From M3 sp045133615 (GTDB lineage: Bacteria > Bacteroidota > Bacteroidia > Bacteroidales > Muribaculaceae), in the NCBI GenBank assembly GCA_045133615.1, contig JBGUUQ010000134.1, positions 1-34,162 on the forward strand: a DNA stretch of 34,162 nucleotides. The letters run 5' to 3'. Shown here one piece after another: positions 1 to 8,688 of this stretch (positions are counted from its first letter, which is position 1; each line of letters opens with the position of its first letter). Position numbers and translations under genes: made by a program. The notes below the pieces were generated by a model. The model saw only the letters and a list, made by a program, of their open reading frames with translations, did not search any database and was not told the origin of the DNA.

Positions 1-90
1 ATATTCAAATAGTCTTTTTCCATATTGCGAAGTAAACAATTATCTCTCAATCTGAAAAATTATCCCCTCTATTTTTCGACTGAACCATAC

Positions 91-129
91 AATAAAAGCG
101 GGATGCCCATTGGACATCCCGCTTTTATT
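91..129 (-). terminator. intrinsic terminator of the HU gene
   Basis: A perfect 15-bp stem (91-105 with 115-129, core AAGCGGGATG/CATCCCGCTT) with a 9-base loop lies 19 bases past the HU stop. On the minus strand the stem ends in TTTTATT, giving the U-rich 3' side of an intrinsic terminator. The stem is symmetric enough to work in both directions, so it could also stop a plus-strand transcript entering from the left edge. Positions 1-90 show no gene I can support. Confidence 0.85.
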
Positions 130-147
130 AAGCTGAGAGATGAGAGA

Positions 148-414
148 TTACTTTATATTAAGCTCTGCTCCCGGTTTGAACTTCACTGCCTTGCGAGCGG
201 GGATTTCAATCTTTTGCTTGGTTTGGGGGTTGATACCGGTGCGAGCGCTCTTTTCAGTTACTGAGAATGTACCAAAACCGATGAGGGTTACTTTGTCATT
301 GTTAGCGAGTGCTTGGCTAATGCTTTCGAGACATGCGTCAAGGGCTTTTTTTGCATCAACCTTTGAAAGTCCGGCTTTTGCCGCAATTTCGTTGATTAAA
401 TCTGTCTTGTTCAT
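148..414 (-). CDS. HU/IHF family DNA-binding protein
   Basis: An 88-residue histone-like protein of the HU family, which usually has about 90 residues. The N-terminus MNKTDLINEIAAKAGLSK, the central GFGTFSV turn and the C-terminal RTGINPQTKQKIEIPA arm are diagnostic: the family dimerises and the beta-arm with its Asn-Pro tip inserts into the DNA minor groove to bend it. It acts in the nucleoid. The gene stands alone, with its own promoter (458-486) and a strong terminator (91-129), as expected for an abundant architectural protein. Bacteroidales carry several HU paralogues, so hupA/hupB naming is not justified. The start is the only Met compatible with the family N-terminus. Confidence 0.96.
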   Translation of the reverse strand: MNKTDLINEIAAKAGLSKVDAKKALDACLESISQALANNDKVTLIGFGTFSVTEKSARTGINPQTKQKIEIPARKAVKFKPGAELNIK

Positions 415-457
415 AATGAGTAAATAAAATTTTAGATTTACGGTTTTTTCACTGCTA

Positions 458-486
458 CAAATATAGTCCTAAAAATTGAAAAACAA
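458..486 (-). promoter_or_regulatory. Bacteroidota-type promoter of the HU gene
   Basis: Read on the minus strand, TATATTTG (465-458) matches the -7 consensus TAnnTTTG, and a TTG (486-484) lies 18 bases upstream of it as the -33 element. Transcription would start near 453, giving a leader of about 40 bases before the HU start at 414. No experimental start is available. Confidence 0.6.
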
Positions 487-570
487 GCTATTATTATCAA
501 AAAAAATGCGAAAAATATCTTATAAACGTCTCAAAACCGCATAATTGAGATATAAAACGGTAGTTTTTTG

Positions 571-578
571 TAATTTTG
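571..578 (+). promoter_or_regulatory. -7 element of the rhomboid/EEP operon promoter
   Basis: TAATTTTG at 571-578 matches TAnnTTTG and lies 25 bases before the first rhomboid start at 604. No good -33 TTG is seen at the usual distance; the nearest, at 545-547, is 23 bases away. It is back to back with the HU promoter. Interval 415-603 otherwise contains only AT-rich sequence. Confidence 0.5.
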
Positions 579-603
579 CAGTCCATAATTAACTATATAC
601 ACA

Positions 604-1365
604 ATGTTCAATCAAGGAGGATCTATTTTAAAGAACATGCCACCGGTGACCAAAAACCTGATAATTATCAACTTTATCATTTGGTTGGCCATGCTGATAA
701 TTCCCGATAAATTGGGAATCGACATGATAAAATACGGAGCGCTTCACTACGTCACAGCAAGCGATTTCAACCCGGTGCAACTGATCACTTATATGTTTAT
801 GCACTCAACCGACAGCATAGCCCATCTATTTTTCAATATGTTCTCGGTATTTATGTTCGGAATCACCCTCGAACGAGTGTTGGGGAGCAAACGGTATTTA
901 TTTTATTACATCTCTTGTGGCATCGGAGCCGCAATAGTTCAGGAAATCGTATGGGCACTTTCATTCAACGACATGCTCTTTTCCGGACTCGCCCGCGCCA
1001 ATCTCATCCCGAGAGAAGAAATCGAATCGATATTGAGCATGCCTGAGTACGCATCACAATTAGCATCTTTATCATCCGATTTCGCCAATCAACTGATTAC
1101 AATCGGAGCATCCGGAGCGGTGTTCGGCATATTGTTGGCCTTCGGCATGATATTCCCCAACCGACCGTTATACCTTATGTTTATCCCCATTCCAATCAAA
1201 GCCAAATGGATGGTACTCGGATATGGAGCCCTCGAACTGTTTTTCGGTGTCACACAAACACTCGACAGCGTTGCTCACTTCGCACATTTGGGAGGTATGA
1301 TATTCGGATTTATAATGATTTGGTACTGGAAACGAAAAGGTCTTTTCAATGGCTTCTATTATTGA
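604..1365 (+). CDS. rhomboid family intramembrane serine protease
   Basis: A 253-residue polytopic membrane protein. Rhomboids cleave substrate transmembrane helices inside the membrane with a Ser-His dyad. The dyad is visible: Ser170 in GASG (168-171) and His228 in AHLGG (227-231). The HLFFNM motif of helix 2 (His74, Asn78) supplies the expected oxyanion residues. The N-terminal GG...NMPPVTKNLIIIN matches the usual beginning of Bacteroidales rhomboids, which supports ATG 604. An AAGGAGG at 614-620 lies inside the coding region and is too far from the next ATG (637) to be its ribosome site. The gene overlaps the following rhomboid by 17 bases, implying co-transcription. The natural substrate is unknown. 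Confidence 0.93.
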   Translation: MFNQGGSILKNMPPVTKNLIIINFIIWLAMLIIPDKLGIDMIKYGALHYVTASDFNPVQLITYMFMHSTDSIAHLFFNMFSVFMFGITLERVLGSKRYLFYYISCGIGAAIVQEIVWALSFNDMLFSGLARANLIPREEIESILSMPEYASQLASLSSDFANQLITIGASGAVFGILLAFGMIFPNRPLYLMFIPIPIKAKWMVLGYGALELFFGVTQTLDSVAHFAHLGGMIFGFIMIWYWKRKGLFNGFYY

Positions 1366-2236
1366 CACCATAAAATATCGCTATCGCACAGGCTCAATGT
1401 TGATGAAATTGATTTTCATCAACATCGGAGTATTTATAGCGCTCCGACTTGGAGCAATAATCTGTATGCTATGCGGCATATCTGAACAATGGTGGTTGCG
1501 ATGGGTTGAGCTGCCGTCCGACCCCGACCGATTGCTTTTAATGCCATGGACATTCATCACCTATATGTTTGCCCAATACGACATTCTCCACATCTTGTTC
1601 AACATGCTATGGTTGTATTGGTTCGGAAGCATATTCATGCTTACAGGGACATCCCGACGCATGGTAGCGCTATATCTTTACGGAGGTATCGGAGGAGCAT
1701 TGGCATTTCTTGCCGTCTACAATCTGCTACCCGCATTTTCCGGAATTGACGGATGGCTGATTGGCTCATCGGCTTCAGTATTGGCAATCGTCACCGCGAC
1801 AGCAATACTGCATCCCGACTACAAAATGGGACTTTTATTTCTCGGAGAAGTGTCATTGAAATGGGTGGCAATCGTCACTATCGGAATCGACTTGCTAAGC
1901 ATCGGAGGAGTAAACGCAGGTGGCCATATAGCCCACATCGGAGGTGCGGTTGTTGGAGCGGTCTACGGGATAATGCTCAATCGCGGACGCGACATCACAA
2001 AACCATTAAACGCTCTGCTCGACCGTATCGTCAACGCATTCAAAGGAGCGACCGACCATCACACACGAGCCAAGGCAAATACTCGCCAACAGACTGGCAA
2101 GACCACTCAACACGCAGCCGACACAGCCGAGGCATCACTCGATGAAATACTTGATAAAATCAAAAAATCGGGCTATACATCATTGACCAATGACGAAAAA
2201 CGTCGGCTATTTGAAGTAAGCAAAAAAATAAAATGA
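1349..2236 (+). CDS. rhomboid family intramembrane serine protease, second copy, with cytosolic tail
   Basis: A 295-residue rhomboid homologue. It keeps the helix-2 HILFNM motif (81-86), a serine motif IGSSAS with predicted catalytic Ser141, and AHIGG with catalytic His196. The Gly that usually follows the catalytic Ser is Ala142 here, so GxSG reads GSSA; similar variants occur in Bacteroidota rhomboids and need not abolish activity. After the last helix (about residue 210) comes a hydrophilic tail ending in LDEILDKIKKSGYTSLTNDE, a short helical module common at the C-terminus of this rhomboid group. The 17-base overlap upstream and ATGA overlap downstream (2233-2236) indicate translational coupling. 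Partner or substrate of the first rhomboid is unknown. Confidence 0.92.
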   Translation: MASIIDTIKYRYRTGSMLMKLIFINIGVFIALRLGAIICMLCGISEQWWLRWVELPSDPDRLLLMPWTFITYMFAQYDILHILFNMLWLYWFGSIFMLTGTSRRMVALYLYGGIGGALAFLAVYNLLPAFSGIDGWLIGSSASVLAIVTATAILHPDYKMGLLFLGEVSLKWVAIVTIGIDLLSIGGVNAGGHIAHIGGAVVGAVYGIMLNRGRDITKPLNALLDRIVNAFKGATDHHTRAKANTRQQTGKTTQHAADTAEASLDEILDKIKKSGYTSLTNDEKRRLFEVSKKIK

Positions 2237-3429
2237 ATTTTCGCGAAAAAATAACCAAACGCAATATCCAAATAGCAACCGGAATAGCCGTCAATGCATT
2301 CGCTGCAATCATTACGCTACTCGGTGCATACGGCGGATATATCTCGCCGAATGTCATGCCTGTAGCGTCGGTATTGGTAATGGCATTTCCATTGATATTG
2401 ATTGCCGATGTCGTATTGATATTGGCTGATATTTGGTTGATGCGTAGATTGGCTGTAATCCCCGGTGCTGCAATCATTTTGTCGATAGGTGGCATACTGA
2501 CTTTCTCTCCGATTAATTTGCCCCATGACGAATTGACCGAAGAGGAACAACAGCGCGAATTTACCATCCTCACCTACAATGTATTGAATTTCATAGACAA
2601 CGAAAGCAAATATCCCGATGGCACCAACCGTACCATTTCTTATCTGCTATCGACAAATGCCGACATTCTTTGCTTGCAAGAATGTGAATACCTCTGTCCG
2701 TTCCCGCTCTACTGCGTCACTCGTGAGCAAGTCGACTCCCTGATGGAGCGATACCCATATCGACATATCGGTCGCAACGGACAATCCATGCTGTCAAAAT
2801 ACCCGTTTCTACCAATCCCCCTTCGGGTAAGCAAGGAAGATAATGCTGCAATGACGGCATTCCGCACCAATATCGACGGACATGTGGTGACGATATTCAA
2901 TGTCCACCTTCAATCTCTCGGATTGACCGTAAGCGACAAAGAACTGTTTCTGAAAATGACAGGACTTGAGCCATCGCGAACATTGGCACATGTTCGCTCA
3001 CAACTCATCGACAAACTTTTCTACGCATTCCGCATGCGAGCATCTCAAGCAGAGCGTATTGCCGTGTGGGTAAATGCATTCAAAAACGACAACATAATTT
3101 TATGCGGCGACTTCAACGACATCCCGGGTAGCTACGCCCACCGCACCATATGCGGTGCCGGACTCAGGGATGCCTACGACGATGCTGCAATAGGTCCGAC
3201 CATCACCTACAATGCCAACCGATTCTATTTTCATATAGACCAAGTGCTTTATCACGGCGATCTCAAAGCGGTTAAAATCGAGCGCGGAGATATTCCATGC
3301 TCCGACCACTACCCTCTGTTGACCACATTCTTATGGAACGAGAACCTACGAAAACCTTGGGTCTTTCATTCCACATCAATGCCGATCGACACCACATACT
3401 ATAAACCGAAAAAGGCGAGAAGACGATGA
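2233..3429 (+). CDS. membrane-anchored endonuclease/exonuclease/phosphatase (EEP) family protein, copy 1
   Basis: A 398-residue protein with about three N-terminal hydrophobic helices (roughly 14-36, 42-68, 74-92) followed by a DNase I-like EEP domain (about 109-375). Catalytic and metal-binding positions are present: Asn116 in TYNVLNF, Glu150 in LQECE, the VHLQS strand, Asp293/Asn295 in GDFND, HIDQVL, and Asp358-His359 in SDHYP. The family hydrolyses phosphodiester or phosphomonoester bonds in nucleic acids, inositol phosphates or sphingolipids, so the substrate cannot be read from sequence. Topology suggests the domain lies on one face of the inner membrane, probably periplasmic. The C-terminus is basic (PKKARRR). 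ATGA overlaps on both sides couple it to the rhomboid and to its paralogue. Confidence 0.92.
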   Translation: MNFREKITKRNIQIATGIAVNAFAAIITLLGAYGGYISPNVMPVASVLVMAFPLILIADVVLILADIWLMRRLAVIPGAAIILSIGGILTFSPINLPHDELTEEEQQREFTILTYNVLNFIDNESKYPDGTNRTISYLLSTNADILCLQECEYLCPFPLYCVTREQVDSLMERYPYRHIGRNGQSMLSKYPFLPIPLRVSKEDNAAMTAFRTNIDGHVVTIFNVHLQSLGLTVSDKELFLKMTGLEPSRTLAHVRSQLIDKLFYAFRMRASQAERIAVWVNAFKNDNIILCGDFNDIPGSYAHRTICGAGLRDAYDDAAIGPTITYNANRFYFHIDQVLYHGDLKAVKIERGDIPCSDHYPLLTTFLWNENLRKPWVFHSTSMPIDTTYYKPKKARRR

Positions 3430-4538
3430 AAAAAGTCAGACCATTCCGAAATACCATCACATGGTCATTGCTGTCGCTCAACCTGATAGCAATAGCTGGC
3501 ACTGTGTGGAGCGGCTATGGCGGAATGGCCAATCCCGAATCATCTCCCCTATCGGGACTGATGTGTCTTGCATTTCCTTTGTGGTTGATATTCGACATTA
3601 TAATCATCGCATTGGATATATGGTTGCGCAAGCGAATGCTACCTCTTGTCTTTGCCGGACTGATTGCTACGGCAGGTCCGCTGATGACATATTTCCCGGT
3701 CAACATCTCCCACAAAACTTTGACCGAAGAAGAGCAATCGCGCACATTCTCCATATTGGCCTACAACGTAATGAATTTTTCCGACAACGATAGTATATAC
3801 CCCGAATCGGGCAACAGAACGATGGACTATATCCTATCGACCGATGCCACAATGATATTTCTTTCGGAAGTAGTAACGAATAAAGTTCTTAAGAAATATA
3901 ATATTACACAAGCTCAACTCGACTCCATCAAAGCCCGCTATCCTTACCAAAACAAAGGATACGACGGATTAAAATTTTTGTCAAAATATCCGTTTGAAGA
4001 AAAAATTTTTCCCCGTGATACCGACTACCGAGCCGAGATGTCAAGATACACAGTCGATATCGACGGACAAAAACTAATAGTCTACGGTGTGCATCTTCAA
4101 TCCCTCGGACTTAAATCCGACGACCAAAAGCTATTTCGAGAATTGACAGATATGAACATCCGCAAGCAAGAAATAAAAGGTGTGCGTAGCCGGCTATTGT
4201 CAAAATTCAAATATGCCAACGTGATGCGGACGTCGCAAATACGCCGACTACTCGACGATATGGGCACATTAGACGGCAACATCATCGTATGCGGAGATTT
4301 CAACGACGTCGCAGGTTCATATTGCCACCGACTGTTCACCAATGCCGGATTCAAAGATGCCTATACCGAGACAGCCTTCGGCCCGACTATCACCTATCAT
4401 GCCAATCACTTTCTGTTTCATATCGACCATGTGCTTTACCACGGTAATATAACTCCGATAAGCACATCTCGCGGCAATATCAAATCGAGCGACCACTATC
4501 CGATAACTGCCACGTTTATATGGAACGAACAGTTCTAA
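3426..4538 (+). CDS. membrane-anchored endonuclease/exonuclease/phosphatase (EEP) family protein, copy 2
   Basis: A 370-residue paralogue of the preceding protein with the same plan: three N-terminal hydrophobic helices (about 12-33, 44-66, 72-90) and an EEP domain. Catalytic positions are kept: Asn114 in AYNVMNF, Glu148 in LSEV, VHLQS, Asp291/Asn293 in GDFND, HIDHVLY and Asp356-His357 in SDHYP. Shared segments such as LTEEEQ, ILSTDA/ILSTNA and FGPTITYHAN/IGPTITYNAN point to tandem duplication followed by divergence. Unlike copy 1 it ends right after the EEP fold (WNEQF), without the basic tail. It overlaps copy 1 by ATGA at 3426-3429. Both copies seem catalytically competent, so they may differ in substrate or localisation. 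Confidence 0.92.
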   Translation: MKKVRPFRNTITWSLLSLNLIAIAGTVWSGYGGMANPESSPLSGLMCLAFPLWLIFDIIIIALDIWLRKRMLPLVFAGLIATAGPLMTYFPVNISHKTLTEEEQSRTFSILAYNVMNFSDNDSIYPESGNRTMDYILSTDATMIFLSEVVTNKVLKKYNITQAQLDSIKARYPYQNKGYDGLKFLSKYPFEEKIFPRDTDYRAEMSRYTVDIDGQKLIVYGVHLQSLGLKSDDQKLFRELTDMNIRKQEIKGVRSRLLSKFKYANVMRTSQIRRLLDDMGTLDGNIIVCGDFNDVAGSYCHRLFTNAGFKDAYTETAFGPTITYHANHFLFHIDHVLYHGNITPISTSRGNIKSSDHYPITATFIWNEQF

Positions 4539-4576
4539 AAGAATTTTACATATTTATTAATCATATCATAACAGCA

Positions 4577-6721
4577 ATGAAAACCAAATTATTAACCATG
4601 ACAGCCGCTTGCGCCATTATCGGTGCGGCAGTCACTACCACTTCAGCCATGGCACAAGAAAAACCTACCCCCGTAAAGCCCGACCGGATTAATCCGTTCG
4701 TAGCTCCATATTCAACACCGTACGAAATTCCTCCGTTTGAAGAGATTAGATACGAAGATTATATGCCGGCCATTAAAGCAGGCATTGCCGAACAACGGGC
4801 ACAAGTGGAAGCCATTGTAAACAATCCCGATACTCCCACTTTTGAAAACACAATTCTCGCACTCGACAATTCAGGCGAATTGCTCGAAAAAGCATTCATT
4901 GTATTTGCCGCCCTCGACGAGTCGATGTCATCGCCCGAAATGGTTGCCATCGCAGAAGAAGCATATCCGATGATTTCGCAACTTTCCGACGAGATTTCGA
5001 TGAACGATCGTCTTTTCACTCGTGTAAAATATCTTTACGACAATAAAGATATTCTCGGTTACAACACAGCTCAGAAGCGAGCTATCGACAACAAATATAA
5101 ATCATCGGTACGCAGTGGTGCACTTCTTAGCGATGCTGACAAAGACGCTCTCAAAAAAATCAACACCGAGCTTACCGACCTATATCTCAAGTTTAACAAA
5201 AACTTGCTCAACGCCACCAACGAATTCCAGATTGTAGTTGACGACAAAGCTCAATTATCAGGACTTCCCGCATCTTCTGTCGCAGTTGCAGCCGAAGAAG
5301 CCTCATCCAGAGGCCTTGAAGGAAAATGGGTATTCACTCTCCACGCTCCCAGTCGTCTCCCCGTACTCCAATATGCCGACAATCGCGAGCTCCGTCGTTT
5401 GATGTATCAAGGCTACACTTCGCTTGCATCTTCTGGCGAATACGACAATCGCCCCGTCATCAACCAAATAGTAAAAACACGTGCCGAAAAAGCCAAATTA
5501 CTCGGATTCGACACCTATGCAGCATATATGATCGACAACGTAATGGCAAAAACCGTTGATGCTGCCGAAAACCTCCTTCTCCAAATATGGAAGCCGGCCA
5601 TCGCTCGTGTAGCCGAAGAGGTGGCTGAAATGCAAGCTATTGCCGACCGCGAAGGAGGCAATTTCAAGATTGCACCTTGGGACTACTACTATTATGCCGA
5701 AAAAGTTCGCCAAGACAAATATGCGCTTAACGAAGACGAAGTACGCCAATACTTCCAAGTCGACAGCGTGCTCGGCGGAGTATTCTATATGGCTAACAAA
5801 CTCTACGGAGTGACATTTACCGAACTCCCCGATGCACCCAAATATCATCCCGAAGTAAAGGTATATGATGTGACCGATACCAAAGGGGAACATGTTGCAG
5901 TATTCATGACCGACTATTTCCCGCGCGCATCTAAGCGTCAAGGAGCATGGATGAGCGAATTTAAAGGCGCATACGTAAAAGAAGATGGCACCGATGTTCG
6001 CCCAATCATCTACAACGTGGGCAATTTCACCAAACCGACCGCCGACACCCCGTCGCTTCTCACCATCGACGAAGTTGAAACCATGTTCCACGAATTTGGT
6101 CACGGACTTCACGGCATGCTCACACGCGCTCACTACAAAAGCCAAGCCGGCACCAACGTTGACCGCGACTTCGTAGAGCTCCCGTCACAAATCCACGAAC
6201 ATTGGGCTTTTGAGCCTGAAATGCTCAAAATCTATGCACACCACTACAAAACCGGTGAGGCAATGCCCGATGAATTGATTGCCAAACTTGCTGCCGCAGC
6301 AACTCACAACCAAGGCTTTGCCACTACCGAACTCGTCGGAGCCGCACTCCTCGACATCGAATGGGGCAAACTCAACGATGGAAATGACGTTGACGTAGAA
6401 GCATTCGAAAAGCAAGTGAAAGAAAAACTCAATATGCCGGCTGAAGTAGAATTCCGTTACCGCAGCCCATATTTCAAGCACATCTTCGGTAGCGACGCTT
6501 ATGCATCAGGCTACTACACCTATCTTTGGGCTGAGGTACTCGATGCCGACGGATTTGAGTTATTCAAAGAAAAAGGAATTTTCGACCAAGCAACAGCCGA
6601 CGCCTTCCGCAAATATGTACTCGAAGCCGGAGACTCTGAAGATCCAATGGTATTATACATAAAATTCCGCGGACAAAAACCGTCGGTCGATGCACTTCTC
6701 CGCAATCGCGGCCTGAAATAA
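4577..6721 (+). CDS. M3 family metallopeptidase (peptidyl-dipeptidase Dcp-like)
   Basis: A 714-residue thimet-oligopeptidase-family zinc peptidase, near the usual 680-700 of bacterial Dcp. The zinc site is intact: HEFGH at 505-509 and the third ligand Glu534 in DFVELPSQ. The downstream SDAYASGYYTYLWAEVLDADGF block is typical of Dcp. The start is placed at 4577 rather than 4520 because it begins a signal peptide (MKTKLLTMTAACAIIGAAVT...AMAQ) and avoids overlap with the preceding gene, so the enzyme is probably periplasmic. Dcp-type enzymes remove C-terminal dipeptides from short peptides. It lies 38 bases after the EEP pair and may be read from the same transcript; there is no clear terminator before nagB. 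Confidence 0.93.
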   Translation: MKTKLLTMTAACAIIGAAVTTTSAMAQEKPTPVKPDRINPFVAPYSTPYEIPPFEEIRYEDYMPAIKAGIAEQRAQVEAIVNNPDTPTFENTILALDNSGELLEKAFIVFAALDESMSSPEMVAIAEEAYPMISQLSDEISMNDRLFTRVKYLYDNKDILGYNTAQKRAIDNKYKSSVRSGALLSDADKDALKKINTELTDLYLKFNKNLLNATNEFQIVVDDKAQLSGLPASSVAVAAEEASSRGLEGKWVFTLHAPSRLPVLQYADNRELRRLMYQGYTSLASSGEYDNRPVINQIVKTRAEKAKLLGFDTYAAYMIDNVMAKTVDAAENLLLQIWKPAIARVAEEVAEMQAIADREGGNFKIAPWDYYYYAEKVRQDKYALNEDEVRQYFQVDSVLGGVFYMANKLYGVTFTELPDAPKYHPEVKVYDVTDTKGEHVAVFMTDYFPRASKRQGAWMSEFKGAYVKEDGTDVRPIIYNVGNFTKPTADTPSLLTIDEVETMFHEFGHGLHGMLTRAHYKSQAGTNVDRDFVELPSQIHEHWAFEPEMLKIYAHHYKTGEAMPDELIAKLAAAATHNQGFATTELVGAALLDIEWGKLNDGNDVDVEAFEKQVKEKLNMPAEVEFRYRSPYFKHIFGSDAYASGYYTYLWAEVLDADGFELFKEKGIFDQATADAFRKYVLEAGDSEDPMVLYIKFRGQKPSVDALLRNRGLK

Positions 6722-6746
6722 ATTTCAATTATAAGAATTATTGTGC

Positions 6747-6754
6747 TAACTTTG
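6747..6754 (+). promoter_or_regulatory. -7 element of the nagB promoter
   Basis: TAACTTTG at 6747-6754 is an exact TAnnTTTG match in the 55-base gap before nagB. The likely start near 6759 would leave a leader of about 18 bases. No TTG is seen at the -33 position; TTTC (6723-6726) is the closest sequence. Confidence 0.55.
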
Positions 6755-6776
6755 TCGCAATTTCAATTTTATCATC

Positions 6777-7586
6777 ATGAGATTAATCATCGAACAAAAC
6801 TACAACGAAGTATCGCGTTGGGCAGCCAACTATGTAGCGGCACGCATCAATGAAGCGGCTCCGACTGCCGAGCATCCTTTCGTTCTCGGATGTCCTACCG
6901 GAAGTTCTCCGCTTGGAATGTATCGCGAACTTATCAACCTTGTCAAAGCAGGGAAAGTGTCATTTCGCAACGTTGTCACATTCAACATGGACGAATATTG
7001 CAATCTTCCTCGCGAACACAGCGAAAGCTACCACTCATTCATGTGGAACAACTTCTTCTCACATATCGACATACTTCCTGAGAACGTAAACATTCTTAAC
7101 GGCAACGCGCCCGACCCCGTGGCGGAATGCGCTGCATACGAAGAGAAAATCCGTTCTTACGGCGGTATCGACCTGTTCCTCGGTGGCGTAGGTCCCGACG
7201 GACACATTGCATTTAACGAACCGGGGTCATCTCTCACCTCACGCACCCGCATGAAAACCCTCACGCAGGACACCATCATCGCCAACTCACGCTTCTTTGA
7301 AGGCAATGTCGACCTCGTCCCGAAGACCGCTCTCACTGTCGGAGTAGGCACCGTCATGGATGCTCGCAGCGTTCTCCTCATCGTTAATGGCTACAACAAA
7401 GCCCGCGCACTCCAACACGGAGTAGAGGGCAGCGTGTCGCAGATGTGGACAATCTCCGCATTGCAAATGCACCCCAAAGCAATCATCGTTGCCGATGAAG
7501 ATGCCTGCATGGAATTGAAAGTATCAACATATAAATACTTCAAAGACATCGAGCGCAACAATCTCGACCCCGATTCTCAACTTTAA
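6777..7586 (+). CDS. nagB: glucosamine-6-phosphate deaminase
   Basis: A 269-residue cytosolic enzyme converting glucosamine-6-phosphate to fructose-6-phosphate and ammonia, the last step of amino-sugar catabolism. The catalytic residues fall at the same numbers as in the E. coli enzyme: Asp72 (FNMDEY), and Asp141, His143 and Glu148 in the GPDGHIAFNEPGSS loop. The phosphate-binding GCPTGSSPLGMY (38-49) is also present. Length matches the 266-residue E. coli protein. The gene is monocistronic, with its own promoter and a terminator at 7611-7645. nagA and nagC are not adjacent. In a mucosal Bacteroidales it probably feeds on host or peptidoglycan amino sugars (inference). Confidence 0.97.
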   Translation: MRLIIEQNYNEVSRWAANYVAARINEAAPTAEHPFVLGCPTGSSPLGMYRELINLVKAGKVSFRNVVTFNMDEYCNLPREHSESYHSFMWNNFFSHIDILPENVNILNGNAPDPVAECAAYEEKIRSYGGIDLFLGGVGPDGHIAFNEPGSSLTSRTRMKTLTQDTIIANSRFFEGNVDLVPKTALTVGVGTVMDARSVLLIVNGYNKARALQHGVEGSVSQMWTISALQMHPKAIIVADEDACMELKVSTYKYFKDIERNNLDPDSQL

Positions 7587-7610
7587 TCCACATAGAAGAA
7601 TCATATTCGT

Positions 7611-7645
7611 AAAACGCCGGAGAGCAATTTGCTTCCCGGCGTTTT
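7611..7645 (+). terminator. intrinsic terminator after nagB
   Basis: AAAACGCCGG (7611-7620) pairs with CCGGCGTTTT (7636-7645); the stem extends inward through GAGC/GCTT around loop AATTT. It lies 25 bases after the nagB stop and its descending arm ends in TTTT. Confidence 0.85.
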
Positions 7646-7746
7646 CTACTGAATTGAACTTTTTTCAGACCAAAATTAAACTTTTTGCTACAAAATCAAT
7701 CTTATCTATAAACAAACAGTATTAACATCTCAAACATTATATAACC

Positions 7747-8688
7747 ATGAGAAGATTTTTACGCATAGCCACAGTAGCATTTATATGCGGGATACTCATT
7801 GTCCCGCCGGTTGAGGCGCAAAATCGTCGCGGAAGCCAAAGCCAACGCACCGAACGCAGCTCTTCCTCATCGCGCAACCGACCGAGCAACAACAGCAACT
7901 CAGGGCGCAACAGCTCCGGCAGCCAAAGTAATCGTCGCGGCAATCAAAGTTCGGAAAACCGCCCCGGAAACAGCGGCAATAATACACCATCCAACAAGCC
8001 AAACAATAGCAACCGACCGAGCAACTCAAATCGTCCGAGCGGAAATAACAACCGCCCTAACAATAATAGACCAAGCAACAGCCGCCCGGCAAGTCCGAGC
8101 CGTCCGAACAACAATCGGCCCGGCAACAATGGTCCTCATGCACCGGCAATTCGTCCGGGGAGACCTCAACGCCCGTCGCACATGGCACCGCCACCCCGCC
8201 CCCATCGTCCGGTAGCAAGCCCTTGGAGCCGCCCATTGCCACCGCAATCATGGCGCCCATATCGCGGATGTCCGGTCATAAACAGCATTCTCGGCATCAC
8301 GTTCGGCACCACGATAGCCGTATCGCTCGACTATCTGTTCAACCAAGGTTATACGGTAGACGGATACAACAGGGATGTAGTGTATCTTCGCGACGTCTCC
8401 GAAATGTCATATTTCTGGCCGGACGCCACACTCTACTATAACTCTACCGGTCTTGAACGTTCGGAATTCATATACTCCACAGGATACAACGACAACTCTC
8501 GCTACAACAACTTATACACATCGTTGGTAGCCCAATACGGTTCTCCGGTAAGCTATCGACACAACGGAAATACGAGCTGCGTCACATGGTTCGGCTACAA
8601 CAACGGATACATCTCCCTTGAATACCGCCCCATGTACACCAATAGTGGAGCACTACGCTACTACACCACACTCACCTACGGCAACTAA
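7747..8688 (+). CDS. secreted protein with Asn/Pro/Arg/Ser-rich low-complexity region
   Basis: A 313-residue protein of unknown function. A signal peptide (1-24, ending VEA before QNRRG) is followed by about 145 residues of low complexity built from NRPS, NNRP, SNRPSG and RPNNN-like units, nearly free of acidic and hydrophobic residues. After an HRP-rich stretch comes a Tyr/Asn-rich globular domain (about 172-313; starts CPVINSILGITFG) that resembles a small beta-rich domain. The linker is strongly basic and could span or bind anionic glycan or peptidoglycan (inference). No promoter of the standard form was found in the 100-base AT-rich gap upstream. The stop overlaps the convergent Nudix gene by four bases. 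Confidence 0.82.
   Translation: MRRFLRIATVAFICGILIVPPVEAQNRRGSQSQRTERSSSSSRNRPSNNSNSGRNSSGSQSNRRGNQSSENRPGNSGNNTPSNKPNNSNRPSNSNRPSGNNNRPNNNRPSNSRPASPSRPNNNRPGNNGPHAPAIRPGRPQRPSHMAPPPRPHRPVASPWSRPLPPQSWRPYRGCPVINSILGITFGTTIAVSLDYLFNQGYTVDGYNRDVVYLRDVSEMSYFWPDATLYYNSTGLERSEFIYSTGYNDNSRYNNLYTSLVAQYGSPVSYRHNGNTSCVTWFGYNNGYISLEYRPMYTNSGALRYYTTLTYGN

Noticed and set aside
25..427. Two plus-strand open frames at the left edge
   Set aside because: They overlap the HU gene and its terminator on the opposite strand and have no recognisable feature.
614..620. AAGGAGG as ribosome site for ATG 637 in the first rhomboid
   Set aside because: Spacing to ATG 637 is 16 bases, and the residues between 604 and 637 fit the family N-terminus.
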